Of a stretch of 64,000 nt of DNA, positions 10,346 through 21,838 are shown one piece after another. How positions within the stretch are numbered: position 1 is the stretch's first letter; each line of letters begins with the position of its first letter. Location of the stretch: the NCBI GenBank assembly GCA_018881555.1, contig JACAXG010000238.1:485722-549721 (forward strand). The letters run 5' to 3'. Under the pieces are notes generated by a model. That model was not told the origin of the DNA. It made no database searches and saw only the letters and a list, made by a program, of their open reading frames with translations. The position numbers and the translations under genes were made by a program. Origin of the DNA: Amblyornis subalaris (Eukaryota; Chordata; Aves; Passeriformes; Ptilonorhynchidae).

Positions 10346-12852
10346 TTCCGAAGCCTGTGCGGTTACGAGCCGTGTACATCCCGAGGTATTTGAGGATGGG
10401 AGAGTGGTGTGTGTGCGTCCTCCCCCTGCAGCGGGGGCTCCTGGACCCTAAACAGGGATCACCTGTTGTGCCAGCAGCTGTGGGGCACCCTCGTAGGGGA
10501 AGGAGACCCGAAGCTGTCGGGCTGGGGAGGAGGAAAGGATTGCTGGGGTTACCCGGGACCCCTCGACCCTCTTCCCTAGGGAGAAGCCGGAGAAATTTAC
10601 GGAGAGGGGGAAGGACGCTGTAGGGACTGCGGAGTCCCTGCGACCAGTCTTAAAAAAAAAATTAAACAAAATAACGGAGAAAGTGTTTGAAACGTATCTG
10701 GGCCAAGAAACAGGTCAAATTTGCCGGAGAAGCCAATTCGGTTTGATGAGTGAACCCAGGGGTCTGCAGGGCCGGGTCTTGCCTCTTCGCCCTGCGGAGC
10801 TGGAGGGGAGCCTGCTACGCGGAGCGCTGCGAGGTGCTGGGAGTGGGGCTGGGAGGTACCCCCGAAACACCCGTGTGGAAGCGCTCCCTGCCCGGCCGGG
10901 GCTCACCCCGCTCCGCGGCTCCCCGCGCACCTCTCCGCGCCTCTCCGCTCGATGTGGCGGCTGCTGCGGGGGGCACCGCAGCACAGCGCTTTGGGGGAGC
11001 CCGTGTTTCCCCCCGCTTTTCCCCCGAGGAGTGGCAAGCCGCAGCGTCCCGCATGTCCCCGCACTGTCCCCGAGGGTGACCGGCGGAGCGGGGATTTAGG
11101 GTTTCCCGCTGCAGCTACTGCCCCGTTAAGGATTAAAGCATTTTTTCCTCAAATTGCTACGCCTGACGGGCGGCTCCGAGGGGGTCCGTGCTGGACACCT
11201 CCGACCCTTCCCCGAATCACATCCCACTAGAATCTGTGCTTTTAAAGTATTTACGCTACGAGCGCAGTTACCGTTTTAGCACAGCTCCAACAGGCTGGTG
11301 GTTGCATTTATTTTTTCTAGACAGATTGAAAGTTTCTTAGATTTTCTTTCCTTATTTTTAGCTATCTTTGGCATTTAAAATCTGAATATGCAAAAGGATT
11401 TAACAGACAGGAGCAGATTCAGTCTCATCCCCTTTCACCTATTGCCAGGTGCTTCAAAGAAAGACACACAAACACTACGAAAAAATCTTTCAGGAATAAA
11501 TTTGGGTGGGTTGTTTATTGTTTGTGTTTTTATTTGTTTGCTTGACCACAGTCATTTATCTTATCCCAGACAGATTCAGAAGTCTTGATTTTTTTTTTTT
11601 CCTCCCGTCCCTTCTTGTCGGGGCTCCTTGCAGTGTCCCCAGCCTTGTCACCTCTGCTATCCCCCCTCTCAGGCTTAGCTCAGTGGAAGGAGGCAGGGGC
11701 AGGACCTCTGAGCTACCGTACAGTAAAAGAGGGGCTCCAAACTCCAGATCCGAGTTGAAAACGACTAAATCCCTCCTGAAGAAGCCTTTAGGCAGACATC
11801 TCAAGAAGAAACCCTTAATAAGAGTCGTCTCCTTTGGGGAGTAGTTATCTCTTTAAAGCAGTTTTTCTTTTTTCCCATCGCAGGCCCTCTCTGCCGTAGT
11901 CTTGATTTTCATTTGGCTCCAGGCTTGCAAAATCGGATTGTCTGGAATTAGGAGATTTGAATATTGTTCCTCTTGATGTCAAAGAATTGGTTTTTTCCCA
12001 CCAAAAAGAAATATCATAGATGCAGGATCAGGCCCCTGTGGAAGGCAAGTCTGTGGGCACCCTACTCAGGGCTCAAAAGCAGTGATATTTAACCTGTTGC
12101 CATCATCACCTTCTTTTTATTTCCAGATCTTTTAAAAAATCACCCCAAAAGCTAAAAGAATATTGCTTGCCTGTTTCCAGAAACATCCTTCACTCCTTTG
12201 TCTTGGCTAGCAAAACAGTGGCTTCTGGAAACCCAGGGGACAATCCTTCCCCAGAGCCTCTTGGTATAAATCTAAAAATCATCTTGAAGCCAGTGGGCTA
12301 CAATTCATTTTATTACCCCAGTGTTCGTCTAGAATAGGTACATAAAAACTGTTAGGACAATTAATCTGAATTAATTTCCAAAGTGAATTAAATTAAATTG
12401 AATGAAGACCACCTGAATTCTGAATAAGAACAACCTTCACAGGGGTTTCACGCAGTTTAATTAATCCACTTTTAAATTCTCACCTTCAGCTAATTTGGGT
12501 TATTTTCCTGAGTGTCCCCACACAGGCAAAATCTTAGAGGTAAACGTGGCTCAGGGGAATTCCTCTGGATTTACCCAGATGTAATTTAGAACAGAAATGT
12601 ATCCTCTAATACTCTTTGACCACGGCACAGAAATGATGCAGAAGTGAGGGATTTATAAATTGTGCTGCTGCATGAAGCTCAACTTTGTGAAGGAATCCTT
12701 TCCCCAGAATTTTTTTTAATTGTTTTTCTGTTTCTTCTCTCCCTGTACCTCTGCAAATGCAGGTACATGTGTATGCAGACATGAACATTATGGATGTGTG
12801 CTCTATTTGACTTTGCTCTATTTGTTTAATCCATTAAACCTTCTCCTCTGTG

Positions 12853-12890
12853 CACCTGAGACTCCCATTGAAGTTAAACTGGGAGCTGAA
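12853..12890. repeat. Possible ancient L3/CR1-type 3' remnant
   Basis: Contains CTCCCATTGAAGTTAAACTG, close to the CCATTGAAGTCAATGG word that recurs in old amniote L3-like repeats. It is short and degenerate. Confidence 0.3.
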
Positions 12891-13400
12891 GAAACAGCAG
12901 GATCAGCTGGCTGGGAGAGAGCTTAGCATTGTGCCTTCGAAGCTGAAATAGGACGGCAAATCCGAAACCCACAGCCGCTCGGGGCCCAGCAATCTAGGAC
13001 AAGTTTACAAAAGCAAGGCTCTCTTTCAAGGACCAAAGCCCCTTCTCCTGGCCGAGGAAGTGTCATCAGCTTTATAAAGGTTGTGGGTACAAGTGATGTC
13101 GCAATATTATCACAATATTGCAATACTGTTGAGATAATAGTCCTCCACTTTTGTTGGTACTTGGTGAATTGAGGAGAGCAACTGGAGCAGACACAGGAAG
13201 GTTTCAATTCCCTCCTCCCATAAAAGCCGTTTCAAATAGCTAAATTGGTATTTCAGAGTATAAGGCACATATATAAATGTACCAGGTACCTGCTTTTTTT
13301 AAACAGTTATTTTAAAAATCCAAGGACTTAATTTTCCTTCTGAAATCAGCAGCTGTAGACTTGTGGGTTAAAGCAACCTACATTGCATTTCATGACTAAT

Positions 13401-13480
13401 ATCATAGAATGGCTTGGTTTGGAAAGGACCTGAAAGATCATCTATTTTTAACCCCTCTGACACGGGCAGGGACATTACAA
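13401..13480 (-). mobile_element. CR1 LINE 3' fragment
   Basis: On the plus strand it starts ATCATAGAATGG, the complement of the CR1 3' octamer repeat, and continues with the usual GGTTTGGAAAGGACCTGAAA consensus and a GGGCAGGGACA word. Similarity fades after about 80 bp. It is the first recognisable CR1 copy reading outward from SKOR2. Confidence 0.8.
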
Positions 13481-14488
13481 GTGGCTCTGGTGCCTCTGAG
13501 TCAGATTCCCCAGGTCAGAGCAGTCTTCTCCAATCGGGTACTTGTGCCAAACATCCCAGGTTGTCACAATAACAGAATCACGGAAATAACTCTTCAAATA
13601 GCCATATGAGTGGGGTAAAGCATAGTGGTGTGATCATGCTGGAGCACATACAGAAACCTGGAATTTTACTCCTTAGTACAATGAATTACTGCGTGACCTT
13701 GCAGAGAGCCATTTATAGACCAACGTTTTAAAGATAAGCTCTCAAATAAGAGTGCCCTGTGAGTAATCTGGTGTGCTGCTCATCTGTCCAGACTGGGCAT
13801 TTCTGAAAATCAATCTCCTTTGGATTGGGATTTCGCAGTTGACATACCTAAGTTGGAAAAATACGACCTCTTCTTCAAGCCTCAATTTATGCACCTGGAA
13901 AAGATGTGTGTGTGTATATGTGAATGTGTTTAGGGAACATCACTCATCTACCAGCATCTCAAGGAGATTTTATAAAATGTAGTTGAGTTAAAAATTCACT
14001 CATACTTTAGCTTTCATTCTCTATAATGCGGCTGAAAATGAATTAATAACCAAATACCAGAGCTAAAAGCATCACTGAAAAGCTGCATAAAATGAAAGAC
14101 TCACAAGAATTTAGAAACCGTGTAGTAACTTCATGGTTTGATTTAGTTATTTCCAGACTCATGAGGACAGTGAACTGCTGCCAGTCTTTCCTCCTTGCTT
14201 TCCAAATTTTAATTTCAGGTGCCATAATGGTTGTAATTATTAGCCCATGAGCGGCTTTGGACTGGCTGTCATGGTGCTGTGGTCCCTGGGGCCTGAAGGA
14301 GCCAACTGGAAGCCCCAGTCTTAGTACAGAACCTGGTCCAACAATCAGTGAAATGAGTGGGACTTCTTATTTCTAGAAGTTAATCTATGGAATATTATGG
14401 ATTGGTTTAAAAATACACACATCACCATGAGAAGGTCTGCATTAAATAATAATGAAAAACAGCATGTGTCATTTGTTCCATCTGGCTC

Positions 14489-14548
14489 TCCATCCATCCA
14501 TCCATCCATCCATCCATCCATCCATCCGTCCGTTCATCCATCCATCTG
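14489..14548. repeat. (TCCA)n microsatellite
   Basis: A near-perfect tetranucleotide array with a few G-for-A variants toward its right end, lying about 60 bp before a CR1 3' fragment. Confidence 0.93.
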
Positions 14549-14604
14549 TCCAGTTTCAGGGTTGTGGCCATAAGATCGATTCCCCTTCGGACACAGTCCT
14601 TTCA

Positions 14605-14762
14605 TAAATCTGGAGGCGTTTTGGAAAAACTCAAGGCTAGGTTGGATGAGGCTTGGAGAAACCTGGTCTAGTGGAAGGTGTCCCTGCCTCTGGCAGAGGG
14701 TTTGAAATAAGATGGTCTTTATTGTCTCTTTCAACCCAAACCATTACATGATTCTATGATTC
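14605..14762 (+). mobile_element. CR1 LINE 3' end
   Basis: A 5'-truncated copy with the CR1 3'UTR landmarks in order: AAGGCTAGGTTGGATGAGGC, a TGGAAGGTGTCCCTGCC word, TTTCAACCCAAACCATT, and the terminal ATTCTATGATTC. Confidence 0.9.
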
Positions 14763-14905
14763 AAAGGAAAATGCTCCTACCAATTTGATTGTCAAATTCA
14801 AACATACAGCAATAACCCAATGGAGTCAATATTTACCATGGACACAGGAGATTTTCAAAGCAGGTGATAGCAAATTTTATGGCACCTACACCTGATATAA
14901 AAGGT

Positions 14906-15155
14906 GAGGAAATGCCCTCAAGTTTTGCTAGGGGAAGTTTAGATTGGATATTAGCGAAAAGTTATTTGTGGTAAGGGTTGTCCAGCCCCGGCACAGCTGC
15001 ACAGGGTAGTGATGGAGTCCCCATCCCTGGAGGGATTTAAAAGCTGTGTGGATGTGGCACCTGGGGACATGGGTCAGTGGTGACCTTGGCAGTGCTGGGG
15101 AATGGTTGGACTCAATGACAGAGACCTTTTCCAACCTAAATAATGCTATGAATCT
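14906..15155 (+). mobile_element. CR1 LINE 3' end, second subfamily
   Basis: Contains TTTAGATTGGATATTAG, GGAGTCCCCATCCCTGGAGG, GATGTGGCACCTGGGGACAT and CTTTTCCAACCTAAATAATG. This 3'UTR layout differs from the copy at 14605, so at least two CR1 subfamilies inserted within 300 bp of each other. Confidence 0.9.
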
Positions 15156-16246
15156 TCTGCCTGATGTTTCAGCCACCTCCTTCCTGTGGTTAGGACTACT
15201 CTCAGGCAATCTGATGTCTTCTGTCTTACCATCAGCTCACCTAATCACATCTAGTCCTACGTTGCCAATTCTTTTGTTGCTGCCATCCCAACAATTATAA
15301 TTTAGGCATTTTCAGAGCCCAGGACTTCACTGGTGTAATGGTAATTTCACAGGTAGTGAGTTTTCACCGCTGGCAGAACCAGTTTAATTGCCATCTTCCC
15401 TTTCCTTATGCCCTGCCTACTTCTCCGCTATGGTTCAGCTTCCCTTTATCTGTGATAACACCTCTGTCTGCAGGGTCACCTTTCATCCTTAGATGAATGG
15501 TGCTGCAGTGAAAACAAAATTTTCTACCTTCACAAGAGCAGTGTTCCTAATCACAACAGAGAAATGCAGAGAAGAGGCTTAAAAGTATCCTCAGCTGATT
15601 TTGGCATCAGGGAAAATAGTTGCAAGGATTTGTCCCTAACATATACTTTGGGAGTAAGTAGGTCCCTATATTAGGTACCTGAAAAAACGACTTTTGTTTC
15701 ACAGCAGTGCTAACACACTTTGGTGAGCTGATGTTTAGAAATCAAGCAAGCACATATCTAATTTCAAAGGAGCGCCACTGCAGATTAGTTTGGCCCAGAA
15801 ATTAGTCTTTCCTATCTGCTTTTGTTCACGATTGTTAATTAACTGGTAGGTAATAAATATGGATACCAGGTTTGCAGAAGTAGAAGCATGACGATATCAT
15901 GGACTGGGTTTCCTGGTGTTATGCTATTAGGTCACAGTCCAATTTCCAGGAAAAAGCCCCTGCAGAGAAGACATGAGAGGCATTTTTGAAGTGGTGCCTA
16001 CAAGCCATCTGCAGCCCAGCTGCTTTTGTACAGCTGTGTACCCTCCTTTGAGCCTGACCTTGCAGGTTTGTCTCTTTCACAGTTCCAGCCCCAAACTGGG
16101 GTGGATGGTTGAAGTCCTTGGTCAGGCTTGGGGTGCACACCAGACCTGCAGGACAGTCCAATTCAATTCCTTCATTTGCTACCAGCTGCTGCCCATGGTC
16201 ATGTGTGAGCCATGCAGATGGTTTTGTCTCTCTCCATTTGAATTCG
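15156..16246. other. Unique intergenic sequence
   Basis: No gene, RNA or repeat family was recognised in this roughly 1.1-kb interval between two CR1 copies. Short open frames look like chance. Confidence 0.5.
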
Positions 16247-16515
16247 TGGAATCCCAGAAGAGTTTGGGTCAGATGGGACCTTCAAGACCATCTTGTGCCA
16301 CCCCCTGCCACGGGCAGGGACACCTTCCACTATGCCAGGTTGCTCCAAGCCCCGTCCAACCTGGCCTTGGACACTTCCAGGGATGGGGCAGCCACAGCTT
16401 GCCCTGTGCCAGGGCATCACCACCCTCACAGTCAAGAATTTCTTCCCAATGTCTAATCTAAACCTATCTCCTTTCAGTTTAAAATGATTCTTTCTTGTCC
16501 TACCAAGTTCTTGCC
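16247..16515 (-). mobile_element. CR1 LINE 3' fragment
   Basis: Reads as the complement of CR1: GGAATCCCAGAAGAG, CCCCTGCCACGGGCAGGGAC, AACCTGGCCTTGGACACTTC, CAGGGATGGGGCAGCCACAG, and TTCTTCCCAATGTCTAATCT. The terminal octamer is degraded (GAATCCCAGA). Confidence 0.88.
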
Positions 16516-17349
16516 AGAATAAACCTAAGTGCCCACAATTCATCATTGTAGGGCTCAAGGAGACATCTCTTGTGCCTGGATTGCTGCTGGATTATGCAAC
16601 CAGACCTGCACATGAATAAATTTGGGGGATATGGACTAATCCATAGGATAAATCCTCAAGATAATCTTTAGAAATATGATAACAATTTTGGAGGATAAGT
16701 GTCTTAATTCCACGGCACTCCAGTGAAACTAAGTGCACTAACAAGTGGGTAACCAATTAATAGTGGTGATAAATAAGCAGAAAATTGCAATAAATGTCAC
16801 TGGGGCACTGGGATGCAGTGAGAACAGAGAGGCATGGACCACGCACTGTGCTTTTACCCCATGAATTCCTGTCTCAGGAAATAAACCCTAAATACCACAT
16901 GGTGAGACACCCCTGCTCCCCAGACCCACTCTTCCCAAGCTTTCTGGTCCCCACTCTGTGGAGCACCAAGTGCCACTTCTGCTGCAGATAAGGCAGGCAC
17001 ATGTCCCCCTCAGGGAGCCAGGACAGGCAAGGCCAGTCCCAGGGGGACAAATCAGAGATGATCTCCTGGACATGGTGAGCCACCTCTCGCTGGAAGGGGT
17101 GTCAGTTCCCCAAACCTCCTTTACTGAAGAAACATCATAAATGTGTTCCTTTGGCTGAGTTTTAGGAAGGGAGGAGTTAGAGCATCTACTTTGCCTATTT
17201 ACGTTTGCTGCTGCCAAAAGAACTGAAAGGCCATTAGCAGGTCTGCTGGTCTTTCAACATTAGAACTAAACACCTTTAACCCCAGAGGGCTTCACAGCAG
17301 CAGGAAAAACCCCACGCTTGTAAGGTCTCCAGCCCTTTATTACTTTTTT
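16516..17349. other. Unique intergenic sequence
   Basis: No gene or repeat family was recognised here. Confidence 0.4.
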
Positions 17350-17689
17350 CCATCATGATTACCTTGGCTCCAGAAAGTTTTAATACCGTTCAAAATTCAA
17401 TCCAGTTTTATTGACATCTCTAGTTTTGCCAAACAGTTAAACTGAAGCAGACGGCATGAATTTCAGTCAATCAATATTCATTTAAAACTGGACACCCATA
17501 TGTAAGCATGCTCTCTCCTTGGCAATGAGCAGGGAGGCTAAACAATCAATCCACACTTGTATTTAAACTCAGCGACTGTATTTTCAAAAACCCCCACATA
17601 AGGCAAAATTGAATGGTTGAATAAGGCAACATGTGATTTCTGTTATGTTATTATTAATAATTAATAATTCACTTAATAACACAGCGGGA
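17350..17689. promoter_or_regulatory. Candidate conserved non-coding element, AT-rich
   Basis: Unique AT-rich sequence with AATATTCATTTAAA near 17472 and a dense run of ATTAATAATTAATAATTCAC words at about 17648-17675. It has no repeat signature. The regulatory role is inferred from composition only. Confidence 0.2.
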
Positions 17690-17740
17690 GCCTAATCCAA
17701 ACCCCACTGATGTCAATAGATTTCTTTCCAGTGCTCTCAG
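17690..17740. repeat. Ancient L3/CR1-type remnant
   Basis: The stretch AGCCTAATCCAAACCCCACT followed by GATGTCAATAGATTTCTTTC matches the shape of an old amniote L3-like repeat terminus (CCTGATCCAAAGCCCATTGAAGTCAATGG-type). It is short and diverged. Confidence 0.4.
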
Positions 17741-18065
17741 TAGCACCAAAACAGACACAAAAGCTCAGGTTTTTAACAGCATTTAAGCACCTACATCCTG
17801 TGCTGAACTCAGATGCCTCCTCTTGGCTCAGAACAAGGCAGCGAAGTGGTGTGATACAGTACAGTGAATAATGGAGTGTGGTGGATGCATGGAGGGTCAC
17901 AGGGAGCAGATCAAGAGCTGTCTAGGTACAGGTGGGAGGGCTAGATTTAAATTTTGGCCTTCCAGCACTGGTTGAATATGCTCACCTCTTCTGTTATGGG
18001 TATACACCGTGTTAGACTGGTGTTTATTCTGTCGTACTTTAACACAACAAGCGGATTGCATCTGG

Positions 18066-18463
18066 TATTGACAAGCTGAGAGAGCTGGGGCTGTTCACCT
18101 GCAGAAGAGAAGGCTCCAGGGAGACCTCAGAGCCCCTGCCAGTGCCTAAAGGGGCTCCAGGAGAGCTGGAGAGGGACTTGGGACAAGGGATGGAGGACAG
18201 AACAACGGGGAACGGCTTCCCAGTGCCAGAGGGCGAGTTTAGGTGGGATATTGGGAAGGAATCCTTGGCAGTGAGAGTGGTGAGGCCCTGGCACAGGTTT
18301 TGCAGAGAAGCTGTGGCTGCCCCATCCCTGAAAGTGTCCAAGGCCAGGCTGGACAGGTAAGAGCAACCTGGTCTGGTGGAAGGTGGTCTGTTCATGGCAG
18401 GGATTGGAACAAAATGATCTTGGAGGTCCCTTGCAGCCCAAACCATTTTGTGATTCTATGATT
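18066..18463 (+). mobile_element. CR1 LINE 3' portion, about 400 bp
   Basis: Starts at AAGCTGAGAGAGCTGGGGCT, continues through CAGAAGAGAAGGCTCCAGGG and TTTAGGTGGGATATTGGGAA, and ends with ACCATTTTGTGATTCTATGA. It is closely similar in layout to the inverted copy at 26378-26778. The 3' end is intact and the 5' end truncated, as is usual for CR1. Confidence 0.93.
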
Positions 18464-20049
18464 AATAGCTGTCGTACGTTATCTGCATCCCTCTTTTAGG
18501 CTCTGGCCGTGTGCAGTCAGAGTCTGATGTGTAAAAGATAAGAAGACCCAGGAAACAGCAAGCTGTTAAGTTTACTTAAAACTTTCCCTGGCCTTTTCCT
18601 GGCTGCCATCAACATCTTTAAGGCAGCTTCTGAGAAGTGCTGTGGCAGCCAGACACCCAGGCCCTGGACATCTGGACCTTAAAGCGAATATTATGGTTGT
18701 TATTATTACCGTTTTGCCTCCCTAATTAACCAGTTGGGCACTTGCCAGCTCTTTCTATCTGTATTGCAAGGGTTGTTTCCAGAGGGTTTAGGCAGACAGT
18801 CTTACTTTAAGATCCCTATTGATCAGCTGCCATTCTCACATGGTTAAAGCACTCCTCTTGGGGAACTCTCTAGTGTTTTAAGTGCACACAGTTGCTCTCA
18901 TGACTGGCTTGTAAACAGGTTTTAATGGGGCTATTAGTGTAAAAGGACAGGAAACTTTCAAAAACAGCCTTTTAAATATTCATGAAGATGTTTAATCTGG
19001 TGCTTAATCACCACTGTTTGCATATCAGAAAAGCGGGGGGCAGCAGTGCCTTGCTGTTAACTTCAACAGGACATTAATAAACGCTCTTAGACCCACGATT
19101 AATGCCCAAATGGCAGCCAAACTCTTAACAAAGCATGCCCCACCTTCTGCAGAAGATCTTCTCGAAACTGGTGTCCAAGGAGAGTGTTAGCTCCCAGGAG
19201 AGGAGGTTCAGGGCCAGGCTCTGCTCTTGCCCGTGTCCAACACGGCATGATCTGTGCCTTCTGCACTGGCTGTGTCCCACTGGGTCTCGGGGGCATCAGA
19301 GTGGACTTATCTGCCTGAGTGGAGGGTCCAGAGCCCCAGGGGATGTCCCAAAAGCAGCTGTGCTCACGTGGGCTGCACCCTGTCTCTCACTGGGGCTGGA
19401 TGGGCCCTCCAGGAGATGCCAGTATCTCCCCACTCGTAACAACAGGTTCATTCACTCATGTTTTCCTTCCAGCAAAGCCCTGGCTCAGACTTTCAGCTGG
19501 TTGAATTGGTGTAAGAGTATGAAAGACCCCCTATTTAACTGGTTGAACCAGTGATTTTGTCCCAGTGTCCTATTCTCTGTTGCCCTTACTGCCCTTTCCT
19601 GGCCGTGCATGTGCTCATACCCATTCACTCTGCTCTGACCTGCCCCAGGAACCTCAGGATTTGGGTAAAGGCAGGGTGAGCTAAACACAGAATTTCAGCT
19701 TCTGTGTTGCTCTGGGTGTGGATTTTAGCCTTTTCCTTGGTAATTTTTGTAATACATGTTTTATTTTCATTTAAAAAGTGAAGGCGGAAAGGATAGTATT
19801 TCCCCAGTGGGAGAGACTTCATGCAATTTTAAAAACGTGCATTATTTAATCCAGTAGGCATTAAGATGCCTTGAGCTGTTAACACCTGTTGTGGAAATCC
19901 ATAATACACAGGCTTAAAAAACCAGCAACCCTGAGAGACCCATAAAGGTTCCTGCAGAGCTGTCGTCGCCTCTTGTGTCAATGAGTACTTAAGGGCCCTG
20001 AAATCTGTGGCTGAACTCACTTACCGAGCACGTGCTTTCTCTTCAGCTC
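18464..20049. other. Unique intergenic sequence with a candidate regulatory block
   Basis: No gene was recognised. The part at about 18690-19090 is AT-rich and unique, with CCTAATTAACCAG near 18720, AATATTCATGAAGATG near 18977, TTAATCACCACTG near 19003, and TTTGCATATCAG near 19016 (an octamer-like POU word). It could be an enhancer. The rest, 19100-20049, shows nothing recognisable. Confidence 0.25.
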
Positions 20050-20114
20050 NNNNNNNNNNNNNNNNNNNNNNNNNNNNNNNNNNNNNNNNNNNNNNNNNNN
20101 NNNNNNNNNNNNNN
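20050..20114. other. Assembly gap (65 Ns)
   Basis: A run of N bases that ends directly in a poly-A tract, so the gap was probably caused by failure to read through a homopolymer. True sequence and length are unknown. Confidence 0.99.
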
Positions 20115-20171
<57 letters not shown>

Positions 20172-20209
20172 CTTAGGATAATTTCATTGGAAAAAAAAAA
20201 AAAAAAAAA
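20115..20209. repeat. Long poly-A tract, interrupted, next to the gap
   Basis: Fifty-three A bases (20115-20167), a 23-bp unique bridge, then nineteen A bases (20191-20209). Length is unreliable because the tract borders the gap. Confidence 0.9.
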
Positions 20210-20604
20210 GAATAATGAATATGAAACACCAGCGAACTGCATTTCTTACACAAACCTCTCATGCATTTTTCATACATTTCCCCACCCAGGCGCCTAAATG
20301 CACCAGCTTATAGTCTACGTTACTACCTTGTAAAACTCCACGTAAAACTTCAGCCAACATATTTTTTAATGCTTTGACACACTGTCATTTAACGAAAGTC
20401 AAACCCAGGCAGCCTGCCCTCAGCTGGGGGAGGTCACCATTGTCTTCCACGAAAGTGGATTAAAAAAAAAAATACATTCCCAGTAGGAAATGCAAAGCGA
20501 AAGCAAAGTTCCCCTGGAGAAAGTGTGGAAGAAACTCTTAGTGCGATTTCACTTTAGCAACACCTGTGCTCACTTTGTCTTCATAATCAACAGAAACCAG
20601 TTAT

Positions 20605-20700
20605 GCTGTGAAGTCCTGGCTGTGCTGAAGCCAGTGGAAGTTTTTCCATTGGGTCTCTCTGCTGGGATCACCTACAGTTTAGATACTTGCCTGCAACAAG
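20605..20700. repeat. Ancient L3/CR1-type remnant
   Basis: Contains GAAGCCAGTGGAAGTTTTTC followed by CATTGGGTCTCTCTGCTGGG. This resembles the old amniote repeat word GAAGTCAATGGGAGTTTTGCCATTG. Diverged, low confidence. Confidence 0.35.
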
Positions 20701-20844
20701 GAGTTAAGTGTCTGGTGCCATTTGAACTTGCCCAGGGTGTGCTTCTTGGCCTGTCACATACCTTGTTGGCCCATGTCAGATTGTCGACCCCACATGGATG
20801 CTTCTCCCATCCTAGGGTGTCCGGGAATTCCCGGGTGACAAGAA

Positions 20845-21838
20845 AAGGGCTGTGGTCAATGGCTCAGAGTCCCAGTGGACATCAGTGAGAAGTGGTGTCC
20901 CTCAGGGGACCGGTGTTATTGAATACCTTCACTAATGACACAGACAGGAGGGATCGAGGGCACCCTCAGCAAATTTGCTGATAACACCAAGCTGGGAGGT
21001 GCAGTGACGCACCTGGAGGATGGGATGACATCCAGAGGGACCTGGACAGGCTTGAGAAGTGGCCCATGGGAATCCCATGAGGTTTAACAAGGCCAAGTGT
21101 TGAAGCTGCACCTGGATTGGGGCAATCCCCGGAGTCAGTCCAGGCTGGGGATGAGCAGATGGAGCAGCCCTGGGGAAAAGGACCTTGGGCTGCTGCTGGG
21201 TGGGAGCTGGACCTGCCCCAGCCCTGATCCCCCTGTGCCCCGGGCTGATCCCCCAGCCTGAGCAGCAGGGGAGGGGGGATTCTGCCCCTCTGCCCCGCTC
21301 TGGTGAGACCCCACCTGCAGAGCTGCTCCAGCCCTGGGGAACAACAGCAGAAGGATGTGGAGCTGCTGGAGCCAGTCCAGAGGAGGCAGCAAGGTGATCA
21401 GAGGGATGGAGCCTCTCTGCTATGAGAAAAGGCTGAGAGAATTGGATTGTTCAGGCTGGAGAAGAGAAGGCTTCAGTGTCACCTTATCGATGCCTTCCTG
21501 TACCTGAAGGGAACTTACAGGAAAGATGGGGCTATTTACGAGAGCCTGGAGTGTCAGGGCAAGGGGGAATGGTTCAAACCAAAAGAGAGTAGCTTCAGAT
21601 GAGATATTTGGAAAATATTCTTTACTGTGAGGGTGGTGAGACCCTGGCACAGGTTTTCCAAAGAAGCTGTGTCTGCCCCATCCCTGGAAATGTCCAAGGC
21701 GAGGTTGGAAGGGGCTTGGAGCAAACTGGGATGGTGGAAGGTGTCCCTGCCCATGGCAGGGGGTTGGACTAGGTGACCTCTTAAAGCCACCTTCCAACCC
21801 AAACCCTTCTATAATTCCATGATTCTATGATTCTATCT
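20845..21838 (+). mobile_element. CR1 LINE, about 1 kb, with the end of a degraded reverse-transcriptase region
   Basis: This is the longest CR1 copy in the window. Its 5' part aligns by eye with the CR1 ORF2 region just before the 3' end: a GTGTCCCTCAGGGGACCG word, then codons reading SKFADNTKLGG at 20968-21000. The family motif is FADD, so the second catalytic aspartate is replaced by asparagine (codons at 20974-20985). Frame is lost nearby and the element is dead. The 3'UTR continues through AGGCTGGAGAAGAGAAGGCT and ends with several ATTCTATGATTCTATC octamers at about 21838. Confidence 0.93.

Larger units (their letters stand above)
3721..13400. other. Transposon-poor, CpG-rich upstream flank of SKOR2
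   Basis: No CR1 or other interspersed repeat was recognised in about 9.7 kb, in contrast to the rest of the window. CpG-rich blocks recur near 4235-4380, 5040-5440, 5640-6060, 7060-7150, 8640-9180, 9270-10190 and 10330-11120. Between them are AT-rich unique segments. Many short frames exist here because of high GC, but none resembles a known protein. From about 11.2 to 13.4 kb the CpG content falls and nothing recognisable is seen apart from one short old repeat word near 12853. Divergent noncoding transcripts are possible but not demonstrable. Confidence 0.6.

Noticed and set aside
13690..13915. Possible third MIR remnant (GCGTGACCTTGCAGAG and CCTCAATTTATGCACC words)
   Set aside because: The two words are too far apart and too diverged to support a call by eye.
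20007..20297. Frames with lysine or phenylalanine runs across the gap
   Set aside because: They come from the poly-A tract and N bases, not from coding sequence.
20821..20834. 14-bp palindrome CCGGGAATTCCCGG
   Set aside because: Short palindromes of this kind are expected by chance. It lies just before a CR1 copy and has no supporting context.
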